A DNA stretch of 64,000 nt from Ophioderma brevispina (taxonomy: Eukaryota > Echinodermata > Ophiuroidea > Amphilepidida > Ophiodermatidae), in NCBI GenBank assembly GCA_023653785.1, contig JAMKCH010035778.1:1-64000 (forward strand), given 5' to 3'. Within the stretch, counting starts at the first letter, position 1, and the number at the start of each line of letters is the position of its first letter. Of the stretch, positions 22,641 to 34,540 are shown in pieces. The position numbers and the translations under genes are program-made. A model generated the notes under the pieces. The model was not told the DNA's origin and ran no database searches. It saw only the letters and a program-made list of their open reading frames with translations.

Positions 22641-23954
22641 TGATTAACATTTAAAACGCACTATTGAACATTCGAGCATGAAAAATCACCCAAAACGTGT
22701 TATCATGTAAAAGTTGACTGATGTGAACAAAATTGTAACAAAATCCTTTAAATCTGCTATTAAAATACCCTTTTTCTCAGGCTAAGGACACAGTTCGTTA
22801 AGGGTTAATTGTGAACTAAGACCCATAATGATATGTTAGGAGCGAATGATCAATCAAGTATGTTGGCGATATACACCCCTAAATATCATAAAGAACTCAC
22901 ACTGTAAGAACCATTCCATAAAAAGGTGGTAACATATATTGATTCAAACTTTATGAGCAAGAGTTGTACATGGTTTATTAGTTGTCAACGCCCCCCCCCA
23001 AAAAAAAAATGGTACCATTGTTGAAGGGAGTCACCGTAAATCAAAAACAAATATGAAATTAAGTTAGCTTTAGGTGCATAATCCAGGAAATCAACGTGTG
23101 ATATTTATCATACCTATAATTTTCTTTCATTTCATTCGATACATCAAGTGGTTAGCTGTTTTCAGAATACCCTATCACTCGCCTACGACCTCGGATATCA
23201 CAGTAGCACATGCATTGATATTTAGTGGGTGGGGGATTGTGCATGCAAAAGTGTTACTGAGATTCGACAGGGTCAGCACACTCTTTGTGACACCTTAGAA
23301 TGGCTGTATTTTTTAGAAAGCGGTTTAAAAATAACGAAGGAAATTCTAAAAATTTTATTGTGATATCGATTTAAATTGAAAGCCGAAACGGGTTTTGAGT
23401 ACACATAAAGCATATTAGTGACGAAAAAACCTGCCAGCAAAAAAAGATACGGAAAATTATGTCAGAATAAATAAACTTTATAGTCTAACAAGTAAAATCA
23501 AACCTTTAAAGTGTATGGTAACAATATCAAATTTGAACAATTTTTTTAAACAAATACAATCAAACACAATTCACATTTGTATGGAAGCGGAGAAAGTTAT
23601 CCTGACAATGTATGTTAGAATAGGGTTGAACGGGCTTAATAAGGCAAATATTGAACCCTATTTTGAGTTTGAAGTACACCATCGCCATGGTCTCTGGGTC
23701 AGCGGCATGATCCGGTGATTTTTGGTTGAGGGGTTACATTTTCATAAAATGACCCTCTACTGTGAAACCATGCTTATTTACTGTGCTAGCTAATATGGTA
23801 TCATCAAATTATCAAGTGCCAGGCTTTAGATCAATTGAGCTGTGCGGAACTTGTAAGTTCCTTGATCAACCATCCTTTCTTAAAAAATTTAAAACGAAGC
23901 GAATCCCCCAAAAAACAAACTACAAGAACACAAACAAAAACAAGTAAAACAAAA

Positions 23955-26800
23955 ACGATTTGATTCAAACATTCTCAAATTCAAAACTTCGTTAGTCACA
24001 AAGCTCGTTTCTTATACACTCGACAGACCCTCCTTGTTTGAGGAGACCACAATCATGTCCTTAGAAGCATCTCGTCCGAGGCAGGGGTCAAAATCATGTC
24101 CAAAGACTCCCTCGTCCGAGACTTTGTGCGAATTATTACACGGTTTCTACATAGTTGGAATGATTTCTTCAGACCAATCTTAAAACGTATGTCTATTTGA
24201 ACGCCTCAGTAATTATTTTAGAGTAGGTGAATGATAGTACATGAGTTGACCCTCATTGTTCTTTTCTTAGTAATATGGTGGCTGTGAATCCATAATTTGA
24301 ATACGGTAACAATGCCTTTTGCTGGGACCTATAAAATGGCAGACGTCTGTGTGGTTCCTTTCGCTGCTCGAAGCCTGTGTACAAGGAGCCCATTTTTGTC
24401 AGGGTTGGTGTTACGCTTTACAACAAAAACAGACACAGAGGTTCCCTAGGTTTGGCCTCGTCCAACGGACCTTGTCAATACCATGAGTAGTGCTTGCACT
24501 CCGATGAGGGTACAAACAAGCCAAAGTCGCTGATTTCATCGGGATATCGCAGAGTACGGTCGTTAAATTCTCAGACATCGTCAAGAGGTGGGTCATTTTA
24601 GGAGGACCACGATTGACCACCAGAGGAGATGATCGCCGATTGCCTCATCTGTGCCGTAGATCCGGGAAAATGCCAACAAGACCGTTCGTCGTTTGGGGAA
24701 GGGGGGAAGACACTATGGAATCACGTTCGCCACCAACTGTGATCGGAGAGTGCTCAACATGGTTACCGTGCAAGACGAATGGCCAAAGGTCCACGGCTGC
24801 AGACGTTCACCACACGTGAGTTGATCGAGAGTTACATCTTGGCGCCTAGTGTCGTACTGCACACGCACAGATTACAGTCATACACGGGCGAAGGTTTGTT
24901 TTATTGGCCACTTTCAGAGAGTCTGTCCCCCACCCCCACAACACCCTGACACTACTAGGTCACACGCAGTGGATAGTCTAGGAACAAATTGTGTCCGGTC
25001 AGCGATTACAGTGCGTGATGAACTCACGATATGCTGGACTGTTGGATGTAAGGATATCGTGGACTCAAGGTTTTGGTGGCGGCTCAGTGATGGTATGGGC
25101 TGGTATTCCATTATGGAAGATAAACGTCACTGGTAGTGCCAGATGGAAGCATGAACGCCGTAGAAACTCCTGTCTCACATGCAAGAAGGGTTTCGCAACC
25201 AATTTTCGGCTGCAAGAAGACAACGGCCACTCCGTACAGGCCCGCTGTAGTGAGCCAATTGCTGAGGCAGAGGGTGGGGTGGAGCAGAACCATGGCCTGC
25301 TGGCGGCATTTGATTTGAAACTATAGAGAATGCCTGGTATGCCTTTGGCCAAGCCATCAATGACAGGACAATCTTCCTCAAACTCTACAGGGTTAGCTCA
25401 GGCTTTGATGGTTGAGTTTGACGTCTGCCCATTGACATCAAAACAACCTTGTGGACAATAGGCCGCGACGTATTGACGCACTGATTCATGCCAGGAGTGC
25501 ATACTCGATATTAGTGATGATTGACATTTTAAAACAGCACTATGAACATTTCGATGCAGGAATGAAAGTCACCCAAAACGGGTATCTGTAAAAGTACTGA
25601 TGTGAAAAACTGTAACAAAATCCTTAAACTGCTATTCAAATACCCTTTTTCCACTCAGGCTGTTAATGGACACCAACAGTTAGTCAAGGGTTAATTGTAA
25701 AACTAAGATCATAATTGATATGTTCGGAAGCGACTGATCAATCAATTAGGTGGCGATATACACCCTTAAATATCATAATAACTCACACTGTAGAACCATT
25801 CCATAAAAAGGTGGTAACATATATTTTATTCAAAACTGTTATGAGCTAAGAGTGACATGGTGTATACGTTTCAACGCCCCCCCCAAAAAAAAAAATGGTA
25901 ACAATGGTCTATGAAGGAGTCCGTTAAATCAAAACACAAATGAATAAGTTAGCTTTAGGGGCATAATCAGGAAATCAAAACGTGATATTTAATCTACCTA
26001 TATTTTATTTCATTTCATTCGATACATAAAGTGTTTTCTAGAATACCCTCTCACTCGCCTACGACCTCGTATATCACAGTACATCATGCCATGATATTAG
26101 TGGGTGATTTTGCATCAAAAGTGTTACTGATATTCGACAGGGTCAGAACACTCTTTGTACACTCTTAGAAATGGCTGTATTTTTTTAGAAATCGGTTTAA
26201 AAATAACGAAGGCAAATTCTAAAATTTTATTGTGATATCGATTTAAATTGAAAGCCGTAAACGGGTTGAGTACACATAAAGCATATTAGTGACGAAAAAC
26301 CTGCCAGCAAAGATACGAAAATTATGTCAGAATAAAAACTTTATATCTAACATTAGTAAAATCAAACATTTACAGTGTAACAATATCAAATTTGAACAAT
26401 TAAACAAATACATCAAACACAATTCACATTTGTATGGAAGCGGAGAAAGTACTCCTGACAATGTATGTCAGAATAGGGTCTGAACGAGTCTTAATTAAGG
26501 CAAATATTTAACCTATTTTGAGTTTTGAAGTAGACCATCGCCATGGTCTCTGGAGTCCAGCGGCATGATCGGTGATTTTTTGGTTGAGGTTACCATTTTC
26601 ATAAAATGTACCCTTACTGTGAAACCATGCTTATTTACTGTGCTAGCTAATATGGTATCATCAAATTCTCAAGTGCCATGGCTTTAGACCATTGAGTGCG
26701 GAACTTGAAGTTCCCTTAACCATCCTTTAAAATTTAAAACGAAGCAATCCCCAAAAAACAAACAAAGAAACAAACAAAAACAAGTAAAAACAAAAACGAT
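23955..26800. repeat. Direct duplication, copy B (~2.85 kb)
   Basis: Second copy of the 21010-23957 block in the same orientation, directly abutting it. Both end in an AAAC-rich tract. From about 26420 rightward this sequence also belongs to tandem unit 2: 'tgtatggaagcggagaaag' is shared with 23577 and 34550. Confidence 0.88.
24440..25515 (+). pseudogene. Tc1-like transposase, copy B, broken
   Basis: Homologous to copy A. 'KFSDIVKRWVILGGPR' and 'TRGDDRRLPHLCRRSGKMP' (about 24560-24690) are in the N-terminal region. 'GGGSVMVWAGIPL' (25076-25115) is the conserved stretch between the catalytic residues. 'NFRLQEDNGHSVQ' (25199-25240) carries the second Asp. 'LAQALMVEFD' and 'LPIDIKT'-type C-terminal residues end near 25510. 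Frames change repeatedly at one-base gaps relative to copy A, so some breaks may be sequencing errors rather than biological decay. Confidence 0.85.
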
Positions 26801-28440
26801 AGAACACAAACAAACAAAAACATAACAAACAAACAAACAAAACAAATTAAAGAAAGAAAAAAGTTACAATAAACAAACACAACAAACTTATTTTTCACGC
26901 AATGTTGACAAATTTATAAATAATTATGAGGATAATTGTCTTTTTAATGCCTTCGCAAAATGCATTAAGAAATTTGTACGCAATTGCTTCTTTTTCGCTT
27001 TTAAGGTATTCGTAGCAAGGACAGGCTCTATTAACCCATGTCGATAATGTATATGAGATGGAGTCAATTCTAAAACAATGGGAACACATTTGGAGTTCTC
27101 ATTTTCTTGAGATTCAGCAGAGACTGAGACACTAAAAGCTCCTAAATATTATTTTTATTTTGACGGATCGATTGAGTAAATAAGCAGTTGGCAATTGCTT
27201 AATGAACTATTGAAATATTTAACTCTTACTAATGCATGTTATAGAAAGTGTTTGATTGTGAGGTCACGAACACACGATTAATCCAAAGAGGATTGAAATA
27301 GATACATGTCAATATTGCATGAATAATAAGTCATACGAAAAACTGATCTATGCATTTTTAAAAGTTACTAATGCATTATAACAAGTTTGGGACCGTTCCG
27401 AGAAACTCATTGAAAATCGGAACCAAACTATATCAAAACCACTTTCCTTGGACTTAATAACAACATATAGCTAGATCATTAACATCTTATACTGTGTCTA
27501 GTTTTGGCATATTCATGACCATATTCGAAATTAGTATCAGTGAAAATGCATGCAAATGAATCCACACAAGCCTGGCCTTATAGGTTTGTTTTCCATGGCT
27601 TTCCAAATGAGCTGTGCTGTGGGTTATACCCTATAGGCAGCCATGCTGTAGGGCAAAAGAACCACATTGCATGACTACAATACATTCATCTGTTATTGAA
27701 TTCCAGAGATGCTCAAGCTGTACAGGTGATCTAATAATCTTGGTTTAGTGTCGTAGGGCAAAGGAAGATTTTATGTTAATTGCCAATTTTGACTTCATAT
27801 TGCATCGGGTCTATAGGCCCTACGAAACACGACGTCATAGTTTGTGATTGACATAGGATACTGTGTAGACTTGTAAAAGATTTACATTAATACCTTCGTA
27901 TTTTTTCTTCGATTACGATATCGTACCGTTGAATTCCTAAAACCGATTTAGGAAAAGAAAAAACTAAAGTCAGTCATAACGATTTTTTCTCGATCATGTG
28001 TTTGCACGTTTGTAATACTTTTTTTCAGACACATATGTTCTAAGCAAGTGATTTTCTTGTTTGATCAGACCCTGTTTCCAATGCGAAGAATCCCCTCGAT
28101 TCTCAAATAGAGTACCCCCTCAGCGATGGTTATACGATAGATACTATATCCTAAACTAATATTGGATGAAAATTCATGTGCCAGAGCTTTTAAGTTTCTA
28201 TTCACGTGGTATTTTTACAATACACATGTGTAAGTGTTAATTGAATCTCCCTGGTCCAGTAAGTGTTGCAATTAATAAAAAAGAGAGTGATTGGTTGTGG
28301 TTGCTCTAAAGGTTTACATACTGCCAATATACTGATATTTCGGGCGGTGGTATTATCTTTAACGAATTTCATGAAATCACACGTAGAACCGCGAATTAAA
28401 AGACAACGCGGAAACGTGGTATAGGGTGATCAAAAATGCA
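26420..28440. repeat. Tandem unit 2, left part
   Basis: Non-coding. Matches unit 3 at 34545-35226 ('ttttcgcttttaaggtattc' against 'ttttcgcttttgaggtattc'), then 35228-35700, then 35705-37350 ('ttgaattcctaaaaccgat', 'gcgatggttatacgatagat'). It contains the uninterrupted 'attgaattccagagatgctc' (27697-27716), the empty site for the hAT MITE of unit 3. Only one arm of the inverted structure seen at 35800-36540 is present. Confidence 0.8.
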
Positions 28441-28890
28441 AAACTCAGCATGAGAGGGAGAGCGTGTTCTAGTGGTTAGGGTGCTGCCTGTGGCACACAT
28501 TTACAATATCCCGGGTTCGGAATCCCGGTGGGGTCACTTGCTGGGATTTATTCGGGTACGCAATTCTGGATTTGATCTGTATAGTCAGCTATGATTAAAT
28601 GCAGAATACCACTCTACCTACCCATATTTCACTTGGAATTGGGCAAATTCATCCCTTCGTAGGGGATGTTAAGCACGCCGTCGGTCCCCGTGTACAGAGA
28701 GTCACAAACTGTTAGTACATGTACCACACCGCAAGCCAGTGTCGATCAGATTAGGGTGCAACCCTGACTGTTCCCAATCCCCCAGCTTCAAAGAGCGGCC
28801 ATGTCAGGAGCGTCATGGATACGATACAACACGTGGCCACGGATCAGATTACTCAATTGAATAAATCAAGCTTCAATAAATCCTGTGACA
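28440..28890 (+). mobile_element. tRNA-derived SINE
   Basis: tRNA-like head at 28444-28516 with an A box-like 'tctagtggttagggtgc' and a B box-like 'gggttcggaatccc'. The body includes 'gggatgttaagcacgccgtc' and 'catgtaccacaccgcaagcc'. The 3' end has repeated 'ttcaataaatc'. It sits where units 1 and 3 instead continue with the 9255-9935-type segment. Family not named; target duplication not found. Confidence 0.8.
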
Positions 28891-29049
28891 CGCAAGAAAA
28901 GCAGAGAGGTGTAATGTCTTGTTTGCACATGTATAACCAGTTAACAGCAATGTTTTGTAACATGTTAGTCTGGTATCTTGAAATATAGTCGGTCTGACTA
29001 TTACACACTGGGCAACTCTAACTCTGTTAGAGTTTTAATACCATGGGGT

Positions 29050-30042
29050 CATAATAGTGGATGAGCCAGACCATCAAAAAGTGCCATATTGTTGGTATAA
29101 CCTGGGGGGGGGGGGCAAGAGGCACGGATACCAGGGGTGCCTAAAACTATGACTACACAAAAATGTATGATGGCCTTTTTGTGGGGGTAGCTTAAAGCGA
29201 GATAGGGGGTAACATAAGATTATACAGGGGTCAAAATTGAAAAGGGGCCATGTTGTTGAATTTAAACCAATTTGTTTCGTATGATCCACAAGATTAAAAA
29301 AAATGTATAGTTTGTCTATCTCCGACTTACCTATGGAGGTATAAGCGAAAACCGTTAGTATAAGGTCAAAGGTTAAATTTAGCTTCTACAGGGGTCAAGT
29401 ACTAGAAAACGCTTCAATTTCAGGGAAATGGTCTCATATTATTGTAATGTAATACAAGTAAAATAAGGTATTAGTTTGGACAATGTCACTGTATAGTTAC
29501 CAAGTTACACCCAAAATTAACCCCAGCCCCTTATAGGGGTATAGGGTTTTAGTACTAATGAGGTGCCGTAACCTTGTTAATTTTCACATTACAGATGGTC
29601 GAAACCATTCCTTATTTTAATTGTGAGAACATTACAAAACAATATGAGACCATGTCCACTGAAACTGAAGGATTTGTGTATGTGACCCCTGTAGAAGCTC
29701 AAATTTAACCGTTGACATATAATAACGGTTTTCAACTTATAACTCCATAGGGGGTTAAGTCGGAGATAGTACAAATATACATGTTTTAATCCTTGTGACA
29801 TCATAAGAACAATGTTGGTATGTAATTAAACAACATTGGATCAATTTTCAATTGTGACCCCATTGTATAATGTCTTGCGAGCCCTAGACGCCGCTTAAAG
29901 CTACCCCTACAGAATGGCCATCATACATTTTTGTGTAGTCCATGGTATGAGGTAGCCTGGTTATAAATGTGACCTCTTGACCCCCCCCCCTCCCCCCCCC
30001 CAGGTGATACCGACCAACATGCCGGGCTCACCCCACTTATAA
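29050..30042. mobile_element. Fold-back element F2 (~1 kb)
   Basis: Arms of about 350-390 bp around a centre near 29548. Mirror pairs include 'agtggatgagcc' (29055) with 'ggctcaccccact' (30026), 'acacaaaaatgtatgatggc' (29156) with its complement at 29916-29935, 'ctatctccgactta' (29316) with 29758-29771, and 'agcttctacaggggtca' (29382) with 29684-29700. G and C runs sit near each tip (29103, 29980-30001). No protein. Target duplication not fixed. Confidence 0.85.
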
Positions 30043-30149
30043 ACGATTCGCAGGAACGGATCGCAGGACCAAAAGACGTGCCGTAGGATGTTAACTGGTC
30101 TTATGTTGATCACTCTAAAAAGTCACGCCACTTGTATGTTATTAAAAGA

Positions 30150-32010
30150 CAGAAAGTAAGGTATTATAATTTACGACACCTAAACAAAAATTGTGTCATG
30201 TTGGTTCATCATGTTATTAGAATATCAAATATTTTACGATACACATAAACAAAAAATGCATTACCAATTATATTTTATGTTAATTTGTTTGTTAGTTTAA
30301 TTACAAATATTGAACAGTTGATTAAAAAGAACAGGGGAGGAGAAGTGCAGAAGGGGAAGAAGCTTCAATAATTCAAGAAGACAAAGAGACTCCTGACAAA
30401 AACAAAATGCCGAGAAAATATGGAAAACAAAATGAAAGAGAAGGGGTGCGAAGTAAACGGGGAAAAAAGAGGAACGGGCAGTGGCGTAACAAGCGGGGGG
30501 GGGGGTAGGAGGCCCCACAGAACCCATGACCACAGTCCACCAAAAAATAACTGAATTTTTTGTACAGTTGTCTATGGAGAAGATACCCAAATGTCACCCT
30601 CAAAAAAACTTGCTCGGCCCCCCTTACTGCCCCCCCCCCCCCCACTTGCAAAGGTCTGGTTACGCCACTGGGAACTGGATTGGTTAATGATCATGAATTG
30701 AACAAATTAACATTTTACTGCAAGTTACAAATAATGGGCAAGTATTGAGTAATTAATCTTTGACAATATAAAAAAATAATACCAAAACAAAACCAAAACA
30801 AAAGCAAAGGAAACAAAAAACACTTCACCCTTGAAATACTCATTTGGAACTTGTATGTTGTTTCCTTGCATTTACCCATGACAAAAACTGATTAATTAAT
30901 CTTTTACACAATATAAAGAATAATACAACACAAACCCAAAACAAAACGCAAAAGAAAGCCCAAAAAGAACAAAAAACATTCACACCCTTTGAATGCTCGT
31001 TTTGAAGTTGTATGTTGTTTCGTTCAGTACCCCTTAAGAAGCCATTGCAAAACTTCGTCACGTCTTTCAGGTCAAACCTATTGGAAAATCGAATTGATTT
31101 CATATAAAAATAAATGGCTATGGTGCGTTCACAAACCTGTTTGCATCGTAGGCATTATGATATTCCAGAACTCTAAACTGCCTCAAAGGGGGACATGCCG
31201 ACGTTGCGAATGACGGATCATAACGTGTGTACTGCCTGAGATATAAAAAGAAGAAGAAAAGGATATCCGCCTCCAGCGAGATAACAAAATTAACGGCGGA
31301 AGTAAGTACTTAACTAAATATAGCTTGAAACTGTTCTTAGTCGGTGGTTGAGATTATTTAAAATTGAAGAAAAAAAATATTGATTTCCAACACAACTAGG
31401 CATGAACTAGATATGCTAGCGTTTTATTACCAATATAGTCAACAAGTGTATTCACGTTGTTGTAATAAAAAATAAGTTCAACAGGATATTTTGAAGAAGA
31501 GATAGAGTGAGCGATTTGGGCGTGAAAGGCGTTAACCGATGTAAACGTGTGCACTCATGTCTTATTTATGACTTTACAATTTTCAAAATGGACTCAAATT
31601 GATATGTCTCGATATGCAACATCGGGCCTATCTCTACAGGGCATACAGAGATATTAGATTCCTTGGTATGTTTTAAGTAATTCTCTTTGGATTTAAGTAA
31701 CCACTGAGACGAGTGAGACGAATACGAAATAAATGGGTTCCTGGAATGAACGTGCACATATTAAATTTAATTACTCGCCCAAAACGCCCACTGCTTAGCT
31801 TATGGAAGTGCTTTGGGTGCCCTCTGATGCATGTCAGCCCTACCTCCCTTTGTCATGAAATACTTTTACCCAGTCACTCACCCAATCATGCTTTTGTTGC
31901 CGCCAATACATTAACAGCCCAGCATAGAATACTTTGAAATTCTCTTTTGCTCCCGTATCGTCGTGTTAAATGCATGTTTATTGCTACATTAAGGTATCTG
32001 CACAGGTAAA
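30150..32010. repeat. Tandem unit 2, right part
   Basis: Matches unit 1 at 10840-11230 and 13555-14640 in the same order, but without the 11240-13540 insertion. It contains a hAT MITE at 30479-30670. AAAC-rich tracts near 30775-30820 and 30930-30985 are shared with unit 1 near 13560-13630. Confidence 0.8.
30479..30670. mobile_element. hAT-type MITE, 192 bp
   Basis: Ends CAGTGGCGTAAC and GTTACGCCACTG are perfect inverted repeats. They are flanked by 8-bp near-duplicates ggaacggg (30471-30478) and ggaactgg (30671-30678), 7 of 8 identical. The 8-bp duplication and CA/TG ends are hAT hallmarks. The interior has a G run (30494-30506) and a C run (30631-30644). No coding capacity. Confidence 0.9.
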
Positions 32011-32404
32011 CATGTTAAAGATCTCCATCGTAAGCCATGGAGACAGAAGGATAAATTCGCTAAAATTAGACCAGATTTGCACATAGGTTTACACTTAAAA
32101 TCTGTGCTAAAAGTTCTCTGATTTTCTTATTTTTTAAGCACCAATATCTAGATCTCAGATCTAGATTATATATACAATTTCTGCGCTCATTTTCTTTACC
32201 CATAAAACATTAATCTTCTTGTACCCTATTTAGTAGTACTTCTATAATAAGAGGACTTCAATACAACACGCTACCATCGATCCTCCTAGTATGAATAACT
32301 TTCGAATTTATTTTCGCTTGCTCAACGTTACGGTTGTTTCACAACTCATATGGCATCTTTCATTATCATTATAATGGTATTAGAACGACCTATTTTCTAC
32401 CCAT
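32011..32404. other. Junction between units 2 and 3
   Basis: No gene. 'tatctagatctcagatctagata' near 32147 is a strong short palindrome. It has no partner in unit 1, where the block at 14646 replaces it. Confidence 0.4.
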
Positions 32405-33035
32405 ATCGTCTGAATGCGATCCAGATCTCTGTTCAGAGAGGGCCACTCTTTTTACCCCATAGACTTTCTCTTCATCTCAACATTTTCATACAGATTCCAG
32501 TTAACTTTTATAATATTACACACTTGTCCCCCATGTGATCTTTCGCCGGGAGAAATTGCTGCGCATCATAAAAATCAGTTTTGGGACCGCCATTTCTGAA
32601 TCTGTACAACCAATTTTCATTTTTGTTTCTGTTATGTGGTCGTGTTGATGTACTCCACCAATGACCAGAGTTTTACATCAAAGAATGGATTGGATCTTGA
32701 AAGGTATTCGATCTTCAAACTAAATAGAAGGTTAGGCCACACCACGTAAAAGCTGTATTGATTTTCATGAATTAAGCATACAACCTCTCAGAATGGAACC
32801 GTCGAAACATTTAATGAAGTGGTGCGAATAAAAAATCAGATTATAGTACAATACTTTACTAGTATGTTATTGTGAAATTTATTAATACTGGTCGTTATAT
32901 TATAATGAAAATATATTACCCCGCGTAAAAGCCTTTTAATTGTGAAATATATTACTAGTAGTAAAATTATGTATTATTTATAGAAATATATTACTAATAG
33001 TAAACTTTTATTATGGTGAAATAATTAATAGTATC
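32405..33035. repeat. Start of tandem unit 3, with the mariner empty site
   Basis: 32405-32500 matches 120-245. 32678-33035 matches 5215-5399 joined directly to 8347-8515. At about 32884 'attaatactggtcgttat' runs straight through where unit 1 has the 2.95-kb mariner element. Confidence 0.8.
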
Positions 33036-34540
33036 TTGTCAGCATCATTCAGGATAAACATGACATTGATTTTTTTTATTTTAAACTTTGATAAGATGTT
33101 TGGGGTTTTTAAGGATAACTTTCTCACCTATTTATTTTTGTGTGTCAAATATTATATTTATGTTTGCAAGTTTCGATGGAAAATCCCGCTTTTGCAGCTT
33201 GTAAAGCGTTTATTAAGGTTAATAGGGAGACCCAACACTCTATTGCTTTGAAAAGGGGGAAACTTTCAAGTCATTTAGAAAATGTAGGGCCGATTTTTAA
33301 TTCCTCTTTAAGTCTGTAACGTACTGCATATCTTTTTCCAAAAAATCGGTGCTGTTCATCTGGTGTATTATTTCATATGTACCACCTGTGTGTGATTGAT
33401 TTTTATTTTTATTTAATGTCTTAATTACTATGCTTAAAACCGAATAATTCAAATTAGAACGGGAAATTTATGTTTGACCCCAAAATGATTCCAACAATGA
33501 ATGTATCACCATTTTGCTCCATATTGCAAAGTGATGCCAACTACACTGTCAGATGCTTAGGACCACCACTTTATGTTACGGTGCGTTACGGAAAGACTTA
33601 ATGAGTACTACACAAAAATGTGATACATCGTAACTGAAACATTATTTATATCTCAACACATGTGATTTATTATCATGACTGCATTTAACTTTACGCGCTG
33701 TGTCCGTCACCTCATACTATCATGACATATTTATCAGTTAACCATTTCCATTATAAAGACTTCACAAAAGCAATTCAACCGTTGTAATTAAGCCTATAAC
33801 TTTATTATTGGTAATTCAAAGACACCTGGAGAGAGAATATTTCATTACGGTAATTTTTTCACACCTTATTTGTTACAATTGGCCTAGTTTTTGTGGTATC
33901 TGTGAAAGTTTCAAAGCAACGAGTCACAATTTTCATTTTTGCACTAAATTGTATTGATGACCATATTTGAAACCCTTATCTGGTCATACTTCCAATTTAG
34001 TACAATTTAGTGCAGAAAATGAAAATGGGTAATTGCTGCTTTCAAAATTATATACAAACCGCAATACTCTGCAAATTGTTATTTACTTTGAAGACGTCTT
34101 TATTCCAACCATAAATCTAGAAGACATGCAAAACGGCAATAACAGATACCTTGAACGCCTCGCTCACATATTTACAATGTTTATTGACTCAACTGTCTTT
34201 TGCTTATTTTATTACTCACATAGACTTATTTGGGGTTAATGATAGAGGCTAATTTGTTTTAAATTTCTTTGTTCAAATTTGTATATTTCAAAGTGAAACA
34301 CGAATTTGAGTTTGGGTGTTCGCAAGTGAAGAATGTCGTCTTCAATCAAAGCTTTGACAATCGAGAATGTATTTTTGTTCGAATTATTTGACATTGAGCT
34401 TGAAATGAATGCTTTCGAAATGCCGTATATAAATATTCAAATACAAACAATCTTTTTATTATTATTATTATTATTGTTATTATTATTATTATTAAACAGA
34501 AGAACGACTCATAGTATTAATAAATACAATTAAACTAAAT
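33036..34540. other. Unit 3 spacer, no gene; TTA microsatellite
   Basis: AT-rich with small unrelated ORFs. A (TTA)n run lies at about 34455-34494. 'cactaaattgtattgatgacc' (33943) and 'agtacaatttagtgc' (33999) form a short inverted pair. Confidence 0.45.

Larger units (their letters stand above)
21010..23957. repeat. Direct duplication, copy A (~2.9 kb)
   Basis: Collinear with copy B (23955-26800) from 'acattctcaaat' through 'aacaaaaacgat'. Differences are dominated by scattered one- to three-base gaps rather than substitutions. Copy A holds a Tc1-like transposase pseudogene and an extra ~150-bp A-rich insert (21778-21930). Confidence 0.88.
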
